A DNA stretch of 64,000 nt from Spirosoma validum (GTDB lineage Bacteria > Bacteroidota > Bacteroidia > Cytophagales > Spirosomataceae): contig NZ_JACXAA010000001.1 of the NCBI RefSeq assembly GCF_014699035.1, positions 620,001 through 684,000 of the forward strand, read 5' to 3'. Below are positions 7,898 to 16,822 of the stretch, piece by piece; the first letter of the stretch is position 1, and every line of letters begins with the position of its first letter. The notes below the pieces were generated by a model. It made no database searches. It was not told the origin of the DNA and worked only from the letters and a program-made list of their open reading frames with translations. The position numbers and the translations under genes were made by a program.

Positions 7898-9283
7898 ATG
7901 ACTTTAGACCAGTTCAAGTATATTTATTTTCTCGGGATCGGCGGCATCGGTATGAGTGCACTGGCTCGTTGGTTTCAGGTAAATGGCTATCCTATAGCCG
8001 GATACGACAAAACATCTACTGCGCTAACAGATGCCCTGGAAGCTGAGGGTATGAGCATTCATTTTACGGAAGATGTTGATCAGATACCGGAGCCATTTCG
8101 GCAGAATCCGGCCGACACGTTGGTAATTTATACCCCTGCCGTTCCAAAAACCCACCCGGAATACATTTACTTTACGGAACATGGATTTACGCTCCAAAAA
8201 CGTTCTCAGGTGTTAGGTTTATTGGCGGGCCAGATGACCACTATCGGTGTAGCTGGTACGCATGGCAAAACGACTACGTCGTCTATGGTTGCCCATATCC
8301 TGCGGGATGCCGGAGTCAACTGTGCCGCTTTTCTGGGAGGCATTACCAACAATTACGGTACTAATTTTTTACTCAATCAACCTGCCGATGATCTTCGGTC
8401 GGTAGTATGTGTTGTAGAAGCCGACGAATTCGATCGTTCGTTTCTGACATTGTTTCCAAAGTACGCCATTGTTACGTCAACAGATGCTGACCATCTGGAC
8501 ATTTATGGTGCTCACGACGCGGTATTGGAATCGTTTGGCAAGTTCGTTAGCCAGATAGAATCCGATGGAGTTCTTTTCATGAAAAAAGAATTAACTCTTG
8601 CAGACAAAACAAAAGCAACGGTTCGGCAGTATTCGTTACAAAGTGGTGACTATTACAGCCAGAACCTTAGAATACAACAGGCCTCTTTCGTGTTTGATCT
8701 TGTCCATCCGCAAGGAGTCATTTCGGATATTCAATTAATGATTCCAGGCTTTCACAATGTGGAGAACGCCGTAGCCGCCGGAGCAGTGGCACTGGAGGTC
8801 GGTGTTTCGCCAGAAGCGATCCGCACAGCACTCAACAGTTATCGGGGTGTTCGCCGGCGATTTGAATATATTCTTAAATCAGATGAAGCGGTGCTTATTG
8901 ATGATTATGCACATCATCCAGCTGAGGTACAGGCTTTTTTGTCATCGGTAAAAGCGCTCTATCCCGATCGTGAATTAACGGCCATATTTCAACCGCATTT
9001 ATTTAGTCGTACCCGGGACTTTGCAGTAGGCTTTGCCGAGAGTCTGTCTTTAGCTGACAATGTTATCCTGCTTGATATTTATCCAGCGCGTGAATTACCG
9101 ATAGAAGGTGTAACGTCAGATTTAATATTTCGGGACGTAAAATCGAAAACGAAAAAAAAATGCACCAAAGCTGAATTACCTAACGTTGTGCAGAAAATGA
9201 AGCCATCGCTGCTTGTAACCATTGGCGCAGGGGATATTGACCAGCTCTTACCAACCCTGAAAAACACAATGATGTACCAGTAA
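7898..9283 (+). CDS. murC: UDP-N-acetylmuramate--L-alanine ligase
   Basis: 461 aa. It is the first Mur ligase, adding L-alanine to UDP-MurNAc with ATP. The N-terminal domain carries FLGIGGIGMSALA, the ATP loop GTHGKTT is at residues 120-126, and VEADEFDRSF and DDYAHHPAEV are the central and C-terminal signatures. The start is ATG 7898, whose product begins MTLDQFKYIYFLGIGGIG; a small overlapping frame starting at 7840 is spurious. It lies between murG and ftsQ in conserved dcw order. Confidence 0.97.
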   Translation: MTLDQFKYIYFLGIGGIGMSALARWFQVNGYPIAGYDKTSTALTDALEAEGMSIHFTEDVDQIPEPFRQNPADTLVIYTPAVPKTHPEYIYFTEHGFTLQKRSQVLGLLAGQMTTIGVAGTHGKTTTSSMVAHILRDAGVNCAAFLGGITNNYGTNFLLNQPADDLRSVVCVVEADEFDRSFLTLFPKYAIVTSTDADHLDIYGAHDAVLESFGKFVSQIESDGVLFMKKELTLADKTKATVRQYSLQSGDYYSQNLRIQQASFVFDLVHPQGVISDIQLMIPGFHNVENAVAAGAVALEVGVSPEAIRTALNSYRGVRRRFEYILKSDEAVLIDDYAHHPAEVQAFLSSVKALYPDRELTAIFQPHLFSRTRDFAVGFAESLSLADNVILLDIYPARELPIEGVTSDLIFRDVKSKTKKKCTKAELPNVVQKMKPSLLVTIGAGDIDQLLPTLKNTMMYQ

Positions 9284-9320
9284 ATAAAAATATTCGATAA
9301 ACAGTTTAGGTAATTTACAA

Positions 9321-10094
9321 ATGTTAACTACCTTTAAATCATCCAAAAAATGGTTACTCGTAGTCGGGGGTGTTTTAAGCCTGTCTGGCCTTATCGCTTT
9401 TACCGAGATTCGGCAAGCAGCGAAGCGCGTTCGGACAGTCAACGTTCGACTCGATCAGGTAGATGGACACCAATTCCTGACGCGTCGGGACGTAATGGGA
9501 TACCTGACCAACGGTGGGGCAGATCCGATCATTGGTAAAGAGTATACCGATGTTGATTTTCGCCAGTTGGAGCAACGATTACGTCAACATGGTTTGGTGA
9601 AAAATTGCCAGGTATCGCGTGACTTGACGGGGGATTTACTCGTCGTGATTGAACAACCTCGTCCGTTGGCTCGCCTTATGGCATCCAGCGATAAAACGCG
9701 ACCTGTAGTAGGGCAGTACGTTAGCGAAGAAGGACGTTTTTTCCCTGTGTCAATGAATTACTCAGCGAGAGTTCCAATTCTGACCGGGGACTATTTTAAA
9801 CAGAATCGTTCGCTGACAAATGAACGTAACCGGCCATTACTGGATTTATTGAAACAAATCCATGATGATCCGTTCTGGCGGGCGCAAATTGTCGAATTAT
9901 CGATCGACGATAAAAGAGACGTAACGATGTGGCCGCAAATGGGCAATCACCGGATTGAGTTTGGGCCGCCGACTGACCTGAGTGCAAAATTTAAGAAGTT
10001 AAAATTAGTCTATACAGACATTTTACCGGCTAAAGGATGGGATCGCTACAGCCGGGTAAATGTTCAATACCGAAACCAATTAGTTTGCGAATGA
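9321..10094 (+). CDS. ftsQ: Cell division protein FtsQ/DivIB
   Basis: 257 aa. It has a short cytoplasmic N-terminus, one membrane helix at residues about 12-28 (WLLVVGGVLSLSGLIAF), a periplasmic POTRA-like domain (about 38-105, with VNVRLDQVDGHQFLTRRDV) and a beta domain. FtsQ scaffolds the divisome in the periplasm. Sequence conservation in this family is low, so the call rests on topology, size and position between murC and ftsA. Its stop overlaps the ftsA start (ATGA, 10091-10094). Confidence 0.88.
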   Translation: MLTTFKSSKKWLLVVGGVLSLSGLIAFTEIRQAAKRVRTVNVRLDQVDGHQFLTRRDVMGYLTNGGADPIIGKEYTDVDFRQLEQRLRQHGLVKNCQVSRDLTGDLLVVIEQPRPLARLMASSDKTRPVVGQYVSEEGRFFPVSMNYSARVPILTGDYFKQNRSLTNERNRPLLDLLKQIHDDPFWRAQIVELSIDDKRDVTMWPQMGNHRIEFGPPTDLSAKFKKLKLVYTDILPAKGWDRYSRVNVQYRNQLVCE

Positions 10095-11506
10095 CAACAA
10101 CGGGCATGGACGAGAAAATTGTAGTGGGTCTGGATATCGGCAGCACCAAGGTATGTGCCGTGGCCGGACGGTTGATTCGTAATAACAAAGAGCAGGAAAC
10201 TCTTGAAGTGCTGGGTGTTGGCGAAACATCTCTAACGGATGGCGTAGCCAAAGGCTCTGTTGTGAATGTCAATAATACAGTTAATGCCATTCGGCGGGCT
10301 GTATCGGAAGCTTCCAACCAATCGAATCTGAACATTCATTTAGTCAATGTCAGTTTCAGCGGTTCGCACGTTACGTCGGTTAAGTCGAGCGGAAGCATTA
10401 CCCGGTCATCGTCGGGCGATGAGATCCAGAGCGAAGACATTGATCATCTGCTGAATGATATGTACCGCACGTCGATCCCGGCGGATAAAGAAATTATCCA
10501 CGTCCTGCCCATGGACTTCATGGTGGATACGGAAATGAACGTAAATCAGCCCGTTGGTCGAAACGGCGTTAAACTGGGTGCTGATTTTCAACTGATTACT
10601 GCTCAGGCGAATGCGGCCCGCAACATTCGTAAATGTATCATGCGCAATAACCTGGCGCAAGATACAATGATGCTATCGGCTTTAGCTTCAGGGCTGGCCG
10701 TACTGACGGACGAAGAGAAATACGCTGGTGTTGCTCTGGTCGATATTGGTGGCGGAACAACTGAAATGGCCATTTACTATCGGAACGTACTACGCCATGT
10801 AGCCGTCTTCCCATGGGCTGGAAACAGTTTAACCTCTGACATTCAAGCCGGTTGCAAAATCTTACCGAACCAGGCGGAACAACTTAAAAAGAAATTTGGT
10901 AGTGCGAATCCGGCGGAATACAACTTAAACGAAGTTGTGGCCGTGCCAGGGTTGAGTAATCGTAAACCCAAAGATGTGCTGCTGAAGAACGTAGCGGTCA
11001 TCATTGAGGATCGCTTACGGGAAATAGCCGCTTTGGTACAGGCTGAAATCATGCGGTCGGGCTACGATGGTAAATTATTAGGTGGTCTTGTCCTGACCGG
11101 AGGGTCAGCATTGATTCCAGGGGTCGAGCATATCTTTGGACGAGTTACGGGCGTTGAGGAAGTACGGGTTGGTTTTCCAGAGCATCTTGAACCCAATGGA
11201 CGTGCCGACTTAGTGGGAGATCCGGCTTATGCTACGGCTGTCGGCCTGGTTTGGGCAGGTTATAAGACCATTGATAATCGGATTTCGTTCATCAGCGATC
11301 CGAATCGAGCGGTTTATAACGAAGAATATCAGACGCCACCTTCTCCTCGTCCAACGTACAGCCACCCGCCGGTTGTTAGTCGGGATAAACTCGTTGAGAA
11401 AAAGCCAGCCGAGAAGACAGAAAAAGAGCCCGAGGAAGGAGCCGTTATGCGTTGGTTACGTAAATTGACGCAGCCAATACGCGGCAACGAAACTGATCCG
11501 TACTAG
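10091..11506 (+). CDS. ftsA: Cell division protein FtsA
   Basis: 471 aa from ATG 10091, which overlaps the ftsQ stop. An upstream frame start at 10037 would add 18 residues overlapping ftsQ and is less likely. This actin-fold ATPase anchors FtsZ to the membrane. The phosphate 1 motif is VVGLDIGSTKVCAV, phosphate 2 is ALVDIGGGTTEMAI, and the adenosine motif is LVLTGGSALIPGV. A proline-rich linker leads to the C-terminal amphipathic membrane helix (AVMRWLRKLTQPIRG). Confidence 0.96.
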   Translation: MTTTGMDEKIVVGLDIGSTKVCAVAGRLIRNNKEQETLEVLGVGETSLTDGVAKGSVVNVNNTVNAIRRAVSEASNQSNLNIHLVNVSFSGSHVTSVKSSGSITRSSSGDEIQSEDIDHLLNDMYRTSIPADKEIIHVLPMDFMVDTEMNVNQPVGRNGVKLGADFQLITAQANAARNIRKCIMRNNLAQDTMMLSALASGLAVLTDEEKYAGVALVDIGGGTTEMAIYYRNVLRHVAVFPWAGNSLTSDIQAGCKILPNQAEQLKKKFGSANPAEYNLNEVVAVPGLSNRKPKDVLLKNVAVIIEDRLREIAALVQAEIMRSGYDGKLLGGLVLTGGSALIPGVEHIFGRVTGVEEVRVGFPEHLEPNGRADLVGDPAYATAVGLVWAGYKTIDNRISFISDPNRAVYNEEYQTPPSPRPTYSHPPVVSRDKLVEKKPAEKTEKEPEEGAVMRWLRKLTQPIRGNETDPY

Positions 11507-11516
11507 TGCCTATAAT

Positions 11517-11537
11517 AAGCCGGTTTATCACCGGCTT
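11517..11537 (+). terminator. Hairpin between ftsA and ftsZ (possible attenuator)
   Basis: AAGCCGG (11517-11523) pairs perfectly with CCGGCTT (11531-11537) across a 7-nt loop. The following bases are AT-rich but have only a short T run, so termination is probably partial. It lies 11 bp after the ftsA stop and 52 bp before the ftsZ start. Confidence 0.6.
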
Positions 11538-11589
11538 TATGATATTTACCCAGTTTTTATATAACAAAGAGACATCACATACTGATACG

Positions 11590-13041
11590 ATGAATAGTCA
11601 GGGCTATAGATTCGAAATTCCAGACGAGAACCCAATTATAATCAAGGTTGTCGGCGTAGGCGGCATGGGCGGCAATGCTGTCAAACACATGCACGAACTG
11701 CAAATGCAGGATGTGAGTTTTGCAGTATGCAATACGGATCGTCAAGCGCTTATGAGCAATCCCGTTACAACCAAGCTGCAATTGGGAGATGGTTTAGGTG
11801 CTGGTACAGAAGCAAAAGCAGGCGAAGATGCAGCTCGTAGCAGTATTGAAGAAATTCGTCATTTGTTAGCCCCTCCCACCAAAATGGTCTTCATTACGGC
11901 CGGTATGGGTGGAGGTACAGGTACAGGTGCGGCTCCGGTAGTTGCCGAAGTTGCCCGTGAAATGGGCTTACTAACGGTAGCCGTCGTGACTGCACCCTAT
12001 TGGTACGAAGGCACCGACAAGAAAGAACAGGCTCGTGAAGGTATTGAGAAACTAAAGAAAAGCTGCGATACGGTTCTGGTCGTTTTAAACGACAAACTAG
12101 CAGAATTATATAGTGAGTTAACCTGGACAGAAGCTTATGCCCATGCTGACGATGTGCTCGCAAACGCGGTAAAAAGTATCGCTGAAATCATCACAACGCA
12201 GGGCGACATCAACGCTGACTTTGCCGACGTTAAGAAGGTACTTGAGGGCGCTGGCCAGTCGGTAATGGGATCGGCTGAGGCTGCAGGTGAAGATCGGGCG
12301 CTACGTGCCATCGAAGCCGCCTTAAACTCGCCCTTGCTCAATGATCACGACATTCGGGGAGCCAAACGAATTCTGCTAACGATTTCATCAAGTAAGGCCC
12401 ATGCCATGCGTCTGAAAGAGCAGATGGCGATTTCGGAGCACGTAGCAAAGAAAATTCAGGCCGAAGCCCGCATGTTTAAGTTTGGTGCCATTACGGACGA
12501 AAACCTGGGAGAAAGCCTGCGGGTCACAATTATCGCAGCTGGTTTCGACGGTACCACTACGCTGATGGACCAGCTTAAAAGCCCGGCTACAACAGCTGAA
12601 GCCGAAGTACCCACCGACCTGGTTGATGCACCAGATGGGTTAGCAGAGGGCCTTTTAAATGAAGAAGACCCATCCGGCGACTTGGTGCTCGTTGATGACG
12701 AAGGTGATTCCATGGGTCCCGATCCAGTAGGAATAAGCGTAAAGGGTGATGATAAGCAAACCCCTACTGGCTATAACGGTACGACAATCATTCGCCCGGA
12801 TATGTCGGGAACGACTCGTTCTTTCCCGCAGGAAGAGCCTGCATCTGACGTATTAATCCTGGATGAGGAAGAGCGGCCTAGTGATGCTGATCTTATTAAA
12901 CGTACTGTAGATACCTTCGTTAAAGGTCAATACTTAGCTGCCGACCTCGACCGGCCTACTTTTGAACGTAACAAAACAATGCTTTATGCTCTGCCATTAT
13001 TATCTGAGCAGGAGTTTGTACGCTCAAAATTGAACGACTAA
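11590..13041 (+). CDS. ftsZ: Cell division GTPase FtsZ
   Basis: 483 aa from ATG 11590 ([15 protein letters not shown]). The frame is open back to a GTG at 11506, but those codons cover the intergenic hairpin and are not FtsZ-like. The tubulin-like GTPase forms the division ring. Visible motifs are [12 protein letters not shown] near residues 20-31, the tubulin signature GGGTGTG at 107-113, and the T7-type region with [11 protein letters not shown]. Residues about 340-450 form an acidic variable linker. The conserved C-terminal peptide region (DRPTFERNK) is followed by about 20 further residues. A terminator follows. Confidence 0.97.
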   Translation: MNSQGYRFEIPDENPIIIKVVGVGGMGGNAVKHMHELQMQDVSFAVCNTDRQALMSNPVTTKLQLGDGLGAGTEAKAGEDAARSSIEEIRHLLAPPTKMVFITAGMGGGTGTGAAPVVAEVAREMGLLTVAVVTAPYWYEGTDKKEQAREGIEKLKKSCDTVLVVLNDKLAELYSELTWTEAYAHADDVLANAVKSIAEIITTQGDINADFADVKKVLEGAGQSVMGSAEAAGEDRALRAIEAALNSPLLNDHDIRGAKRILLTISSSKAHAMRLKEQMAISEHVAKKIQAEARMFKFGAITDENLGESLRVTIIAAGFDGTTTLMDQLKSPATTAEAEVPTDLVDAPDGLAEGLLNEEDPSGDLVLVDDEGDSMGPDPVGISVKGDDKQTPTGYNGTTIIRPDMSGTTRSFPQEEPASDVLILDEEERPSDADLIKRTVDTFVKGQYLAADLDRPTFERNKTMLYALPLLSEQEFVRSKLND

Positions 13042-13066
13042 TAGCGTATTATGCGCCTATGTAAGT

Positions 13067-13098
13067 AGCAGGGATTCGTAGGAGTCTCTGCTTTTTTA
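13067..13098 (+). terminator. Terminator at the end of the dcw cluster
   Basis: AGCAGGGA (13067-13074) pairs with TCTCTGCT (13085-13092) with one G-T wobble, followed by a six-T run. It lies 25 bp after the ftsZ stop. Confidence 0.8.
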
Positions 13099-13111
13099 TT
13101 TTCTGTCCTGT

Positions 13112-13816
13112 ATGGAACTGACTTACCCCAACGTAAAGAACGCCCTTTTTGCTTTGGCCCAACCCGATCGTGCTGTATTAGTCGCTCGCTTTTTCAAAGC
13201 GGCACCGGGGCAATATGGTGAAGGTGACAAATTTCTGGGGCTTTCAATGCCGCAGCAACATAAGGTGGTAAAGCTTTATCGACATCTCCCAATAAATGAA
13301 ACGGAGCAGTTAGTACGTGATCCTTATCACGAATGTCGTATGGTGGGGTTGCTCATCTGGGTTACTCAGAATCGAAAAGCGGGAGCAACGCTACAGGAAG
13401 CCATTTTAGAGAGGTATTTGGCGAATCGACAGTACATTAATAACTGGGACTTGGTTGATGTTACCTGCCCACACATTCTTGGGCGATACGTAGCACGGGG
13501 AGATCGCTCCATTCTGTATGATTTGGCCAATGAAGAAAATCTATGGACCCAGCGCATGGCCATTATCTCAACTTTAGCGCTTATTCGGCTAGGTCAATTC
13601 GGCGATACGTTTGCGCTTGCTGAACTGTTGTTACCCCATAAGCACGACTTAATTCATAAAGCTATTGGCTGGATGCTCCGCGAAGTAGGTAAGCGCAATC
13701 CGGATGCACTGGAAGAGTTTTTGCATGATCATGTCGGGCAAATGCCCCGCACGGCGCTTCGTTACGCGATCGAGCGCTTCGAACCCTCCCGCCGACGATA
13801 TTATTTGGAGCTATAA
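13112..13816 (+). CDS. DNA alkylation repair protein (AlkD-like HEAT-repeat glycosylase)
   Basis: 234 aa, soluble, almost all helical. The family pattern is present: a start region with FKAAPGQYGEGDKFLGLSMP, then EWR-like VGLLIWVT, and NNWDLVDVTCPHILGRYV with the conserved N-W-D-L-V-D motif. LWTQRMAIISTLALIR and HKAIGWMLREVGKR follow. AlkD proteins remove bulky or cationic alkylated bases such as N7- and N3-alkyl purines using stacked HEAT repeats. It stands alone between two terminators, so it is a single-gene unit. Confidence 0.93.
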   Translation: MELTYPNVKNALFALAQPDRAVLVARFFKAAPGQYGEGDKFLGLSMPQQHKVVKLYRHLPINETEQLVRDPYHECRMVGLLIWVTQNRKAGATLQEAILERYLANRQYINNWDLVDVTCPHILGRYVARGDRSILYDLANEENLWTQRMAIISTLALIRLGQFGDTFALAELLLPHKHDLIHKAIGWMLREVGKRNPDALEEFLHDHVGQMPRTALRYAIERFEPSRRRYYLEL

Positions 13817-13822
13817 AAGTAA

Positions 13823-13872
13823 TTTAGGTTGGGCTAACGCAAAAAAGAAAGCCTGCTTTAACCCAACCTAAA
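13823..13872. terminator. Bidirectional terminator between alkD-like gene and ffh
   Basis: TTTAGGTTGGGCTAA (13823-13837) pairs with TTAACCCAACCTAAA (13858-13872) with one wobble; the loop is 20 nt. The two flanking genes converge on it. Confidence 0.75.
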
Positions 13873-13895
13873 CCGAAAAATTCAACTATATATTT

Positions 13896-15215
13896 TTACC
13901 GCATCATCTTATTCAACTTACCCGATGCCTGCATGGTATTCATTTTCTTCATCATCTTACGCATCTCATCGAACTGTTTCAACAGGTTATTAACCTGCTG
14001 AATGTTCGTGCCACTACCAGCAGCAATACGTTTCTTGCGGCTTCCATCGATGATGTCAGGTCGCTGGCGCTCTTTGGGCGTCATTGAGCTGATAATCGCT
14101 TCGATAGGTTTGAAGGAATCGTTGTCGATATCCAAATCCTTGATCATCTTGCCCATACCCGGTATCATTCCGAGCAGATCCTTCACGTTGCCCATCTTCT
14201 TGATCTGCTGTAACTGTGACAGAAAATCATCAAAGTCGAACTGGTTCTTACGCATCTTGGCGTTGATACGCTTCGCTTCATCTTCATCAAAAGCTTGCTG
14301 AGCGCGCTCTACCAGCGAAATTACGTCGCCCATACCCAGGATTCGGCTAGCCATCCGGTCGGGGTAGAATACGTCGAGGGCTTCCATTTTCTCGCCCGTA
14401 CTGATGAATTTGATTGGCTTGTTGACAACCGTTTTGATGGAAAGAGCTGCACCACCGCGTGCATCGCCGTCAAGTTTGGTTAAGACGACTCCATCAAAAT
14501 TAAGCCGCTCGTTGAAGGTTTTGGCCGTGTTGACCGCATCCTGCCCCGTCATCGAATCGACAACGAACAACGTTTCGGTAGGTGAGATAGCCCGTTTGAC
14601 AGCTTCGATCTCCTGCATCATAGCCTCGTCAACCGCCAGCCGACCGGCCGTATCGACAATCACGACTTTTTTACCGGTTTTTCGCGCCTGGGCAATGGCA
14701 TTCTGTGCAATCTGAACAGCATTCTTATTGTCCGGTTCGGCATAAACATCTACGCCAACCTGCTCACCCAATACTTTTAGCTGGTCAATAGCCGCCGGCC
14801 GGTAAATATCGGCCGCTACCAGCAATACGTTACGTCCCTGTTTTTTCAGGTACGACGCTAACTTGCCCGAAAAGGTGGTTTTACCAGAGCCTTGCAGACC
14901 CGCAATCAGCATAACTGCCGGATCACCTTTGATATTGATGCCTTGCGCTTCACCGCCCATCAACTCAGTCAATTCCTCCTGTACAATCTTAACAAAGAGT
15001 TGACCCGGTTCAACCGAAATAAGCACTTTACGATCAAGTGCTTTGTCGCGGATACGGTCAGTAATATCTTTTGCAACTTTATAGTTAACGTCGGCGTCGG
15101 TGAGGGCTCGTCGAACCTCCTTGATGGTTGCGGCAACGTTGATTTCGGTAATACGACCTTGCCCTTTTAGGGTTTTGATGGCCTTATTAAGCTTATCCTG
15201 AAGATTCTCAAACAT
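13896..15215 (-). CDS. ffh: Signal recognition particle protein Ffh
   Basis: 439 aa. This SRP54-type GTPase binds signal sequences of nascent membrane proteins and 4.5S RNA and delivers ribosomes to FtsY. The N domain covers residues 1-95. The G domain has GLQGSGKTT at 106-114, DTAGR at 188-192 and TKLDG at 246-250. The methionine-rich M domain is at about 325-439 (MGNVKDLLGMIPGMGKM, then RKMMKKMNTM). No SRP RNA gene could be identified next to it. Confidence 0.97.
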   Translation of the reverse strand: MFENLQDKLNKAIKTLKGQGRITEINVAATIKEVRRALTDADVNYKVAKDITDRIRDKALDRKVLISVEPGQLFVKIVQEELTELMGGEAQGINIKGDPAVMLIAGLQGSGKTTFSGKLASYLKKQGRNVLLVAADIYRPAAIDQLKVLGEQVGVDVYAEPDNKNAVQIAQNAIAQARKTGKKVVIVDTAGRLAVDEAMMQEIEAVKRAISPTETLFVVDSMTGQDAVNTAKTFNERLNFDGVVLTKLDGDARGGAALSIKTVVNKPIKFISTGEKMEALDVFYPDRMASRILGMGDVISLVERAQQAFDEDEAKRINAKMRKNQFDFDDFLSQLQQIKKMGNVKDLLGMIPGMGKMIKDLDIDNDSFKPIEAIISSMTPKERQRPDIIDGSRKKRIAAGSGTNIQQVNNLLKQFDEMRKMMKKMNTMQASGKLNKMMR

Positions 15216-15577
15216 AGTCTTTTACAAACGATCCTGTAAAGATAACAGTTTCCCGCGGGCGGTAGAACATTGAAATAAGCGAGAGAGCTGTTACTACCTA
15301 TTTCATTGAATTTATCTACAGCAATATTGACCGAATAGACAATCAACTAATGGTAACGTAACGGTCAACAAAAACGCGGGAAACCATATATTATTTTATA
15401 AACTTTGTGTTCTTTATAATTAAATGAGTTAAAAATGGTTGCTTGAAAAATATTTATTGCAGTTCTATATATCAATAATTCAATTCTGCGTTATCTTCGA
15501 ACAAGCGATTCATGGTTTTGTACGTTGCTTATGCAACAGAGATGAATGCTGAGAACCTACTCATGAGAATTCTTTCG
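15216..15577. other. Intergenic region without recognised gene
   Basis: This 362-bp region lies between the divergent ffh and the small secreted protein gene. It is AT-rich from about 15380 onward. I see no RNA gene, repeat or convincing promoter; it must carry the promoters of both flanking genes. Confidence 0.5.
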
Positions 15578-15907
15578 ATGAACAAAGTAACGAGTTATTT
15601 GGCTGCTACGCTGATAGCAACGAGTTTATTCGTATCCATGACAGCGTCGGCAATGCCATGTCAGGGTACGTTATCAACTACAGCAAAGTCGGAAAAGGAA
15701 CCTATGCTGGCTGCTAAAACAGAATCCAGCGAGTCGAAAAAAGCTCCGGTACTAGTTCGTAATGCAGTCGCTAAATCCGCACTTGCGGCTCCAACAGCAA
15801 CCGTTCAGAAAAACCAGGACAAAAAAACGGTTGGCCGATGCTGGCAACGGTTAATGACAATGGTTCGCGAAGTAAGCCATGCCCATCGTACCAGTAATAA
15901 CCAATAG
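15578..15907 (+). CDS. Small secreted protein of unknown function
   Basis: 109 aa from ATG 15578; an in-frame ATG at 15512 would hide the signal peptide. Residues 1-26 (MNKVTSYLAATLIATSLFV, ending in ASA) form a clear signal peptide. The mature part is lysine- and alanine-rich and low in complexity (SEKEPMLAAKTESSESKKAP), ending with a basic segment (GRCWQRLMTMVREVSHAHR). There is no recognisable domain. It is convergent with the glycosyltransferase gene, 12 bp away. Confidence 0.7.
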   Translation: MNKVTSYLAATLIATSLFVSMTASAMPCQGTLSTTAKSEKEPMLAAKTESSESKKAPVLVRNAVAKSALAAPTATVQKNQDKKTVGRCWQRLMTMVREVSHAHRTSNNQ

Positions 15908-15919
15908 GTAGGTACTAAA

Positions 15920-16762
15920 TTAGAGAGAAGCTACTGTTTCTTTCGTCGACGTTGCGGTTTGTTTTCTTGGTATATAGTGTCTGAAGAAACTGCTAATCTT
16001 CATTTGCAGCACTCCAAAAACAGCTTCCTTGAAAATCTTTGACGACATTTTAGAAACACCTTTCGTGCGGTCGGTGAAAATAATGGGCACCTCGCAAATC
16101 CGAAAGCCGTATTTCCAGCACGTAAACTTCATTTCAATCTGGAAAGCATAGCCTACAAATTTGATTGGGTTATGCAGAATCACTTCCAATACGTCAGCAC
16201 GGTAACAGACGAACCCTGCCGTTGGGTCCATAACGGACATACCGGTAATGAAGCGTACATATACCCCCGCAAAGTATGACATCAATACTCTACCGATTGG
16301 CCAGTTCACTACGTTAACCCCCCGAATATAACGCGATCCAACCGCTACGTCGGCCCGATCAGGTCCTTCGTCCGCGCAGGCATGATAAAGTTTGATTAAA
16401 TCTTCCGGATTATGGGAGAAATCAGCATCCATTTCAAACAGATACTGATACCCTCTTGACAAGGCCCATTTGAAACCATCAATGTAGGCTGTTCCTAAAC
16501 CGAGTTTCCCACGTCTTTCGAGTAAATGAAGCCGAGTGCGAGTCGGTGTGTTTGCCGTACCCGACAATGAAGAATCGTTGGCTGTATTAAATATTTCCTG
16601 TAGGTCACGTACACGCTGAGCAGTTCCGTCGGGCGAGCCATCGTCTACAATAAGAATATCGAACGGTTCCGGCAATGTAAACACCTTTCGAATAATGGCT
16701 TCGATATTCTCAATTTCATTATACGTTGGAATGACGACTAAACGCTCTTTCACAGATGTCAA
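15920..16762 (-). CDS. Polyprenol monophosphomannose synthase-like glycosyltransferase (GT2)
   Basis: 280 aa. The GT-A fold begins LVVIPTYNEIENIEAII with the nucleotide-binding ILIVDDGSPDGT, followed by the DxD-type EMDADFSHNPEDL and GSRYIRGVNVVNWPIGR. These are hallmarks of the Dpm1-type family, which transfers a sugar from a nucleotide donor to polyprenyl phosphate at the cytoplasmic membrane. There is no C-terminal membrane domain, as in soluble bacterial Dpm1 homologues. The real sugar could differ from mannose. Confidence 0.9.
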   Translation of the reverse strand: MTSVKERLVVIPTYNEIENIEAIIRKVFTLPEPFDILIVDDGSPDGTAQRVRDLQEIFNTANDSSLSGTANTPTRTRLHLLERRGKLGLGTAYIDGFKWALSRGYQYLFEMDADFSHNPEDLIKLYHACADEGPDRADVAVGSRYIRGVNVVNWPIGRVLMSYFAGVYVRFITGMSVMDPTAGFVCYRADVLEVILHNPIKFVGYAFQIEMKFTCWKYGFRICEVPIIFTDRTKGVSKMSSKIFKEAVFGVLQMKISSFFRHYIPRKQTATSTKETVASL

Positions 16763-16822
16763 GATTAGATAAAGAGGTATTTATATAACTAAAGAACGTG
16801 CATTTTTTGCACAAAATAATCA

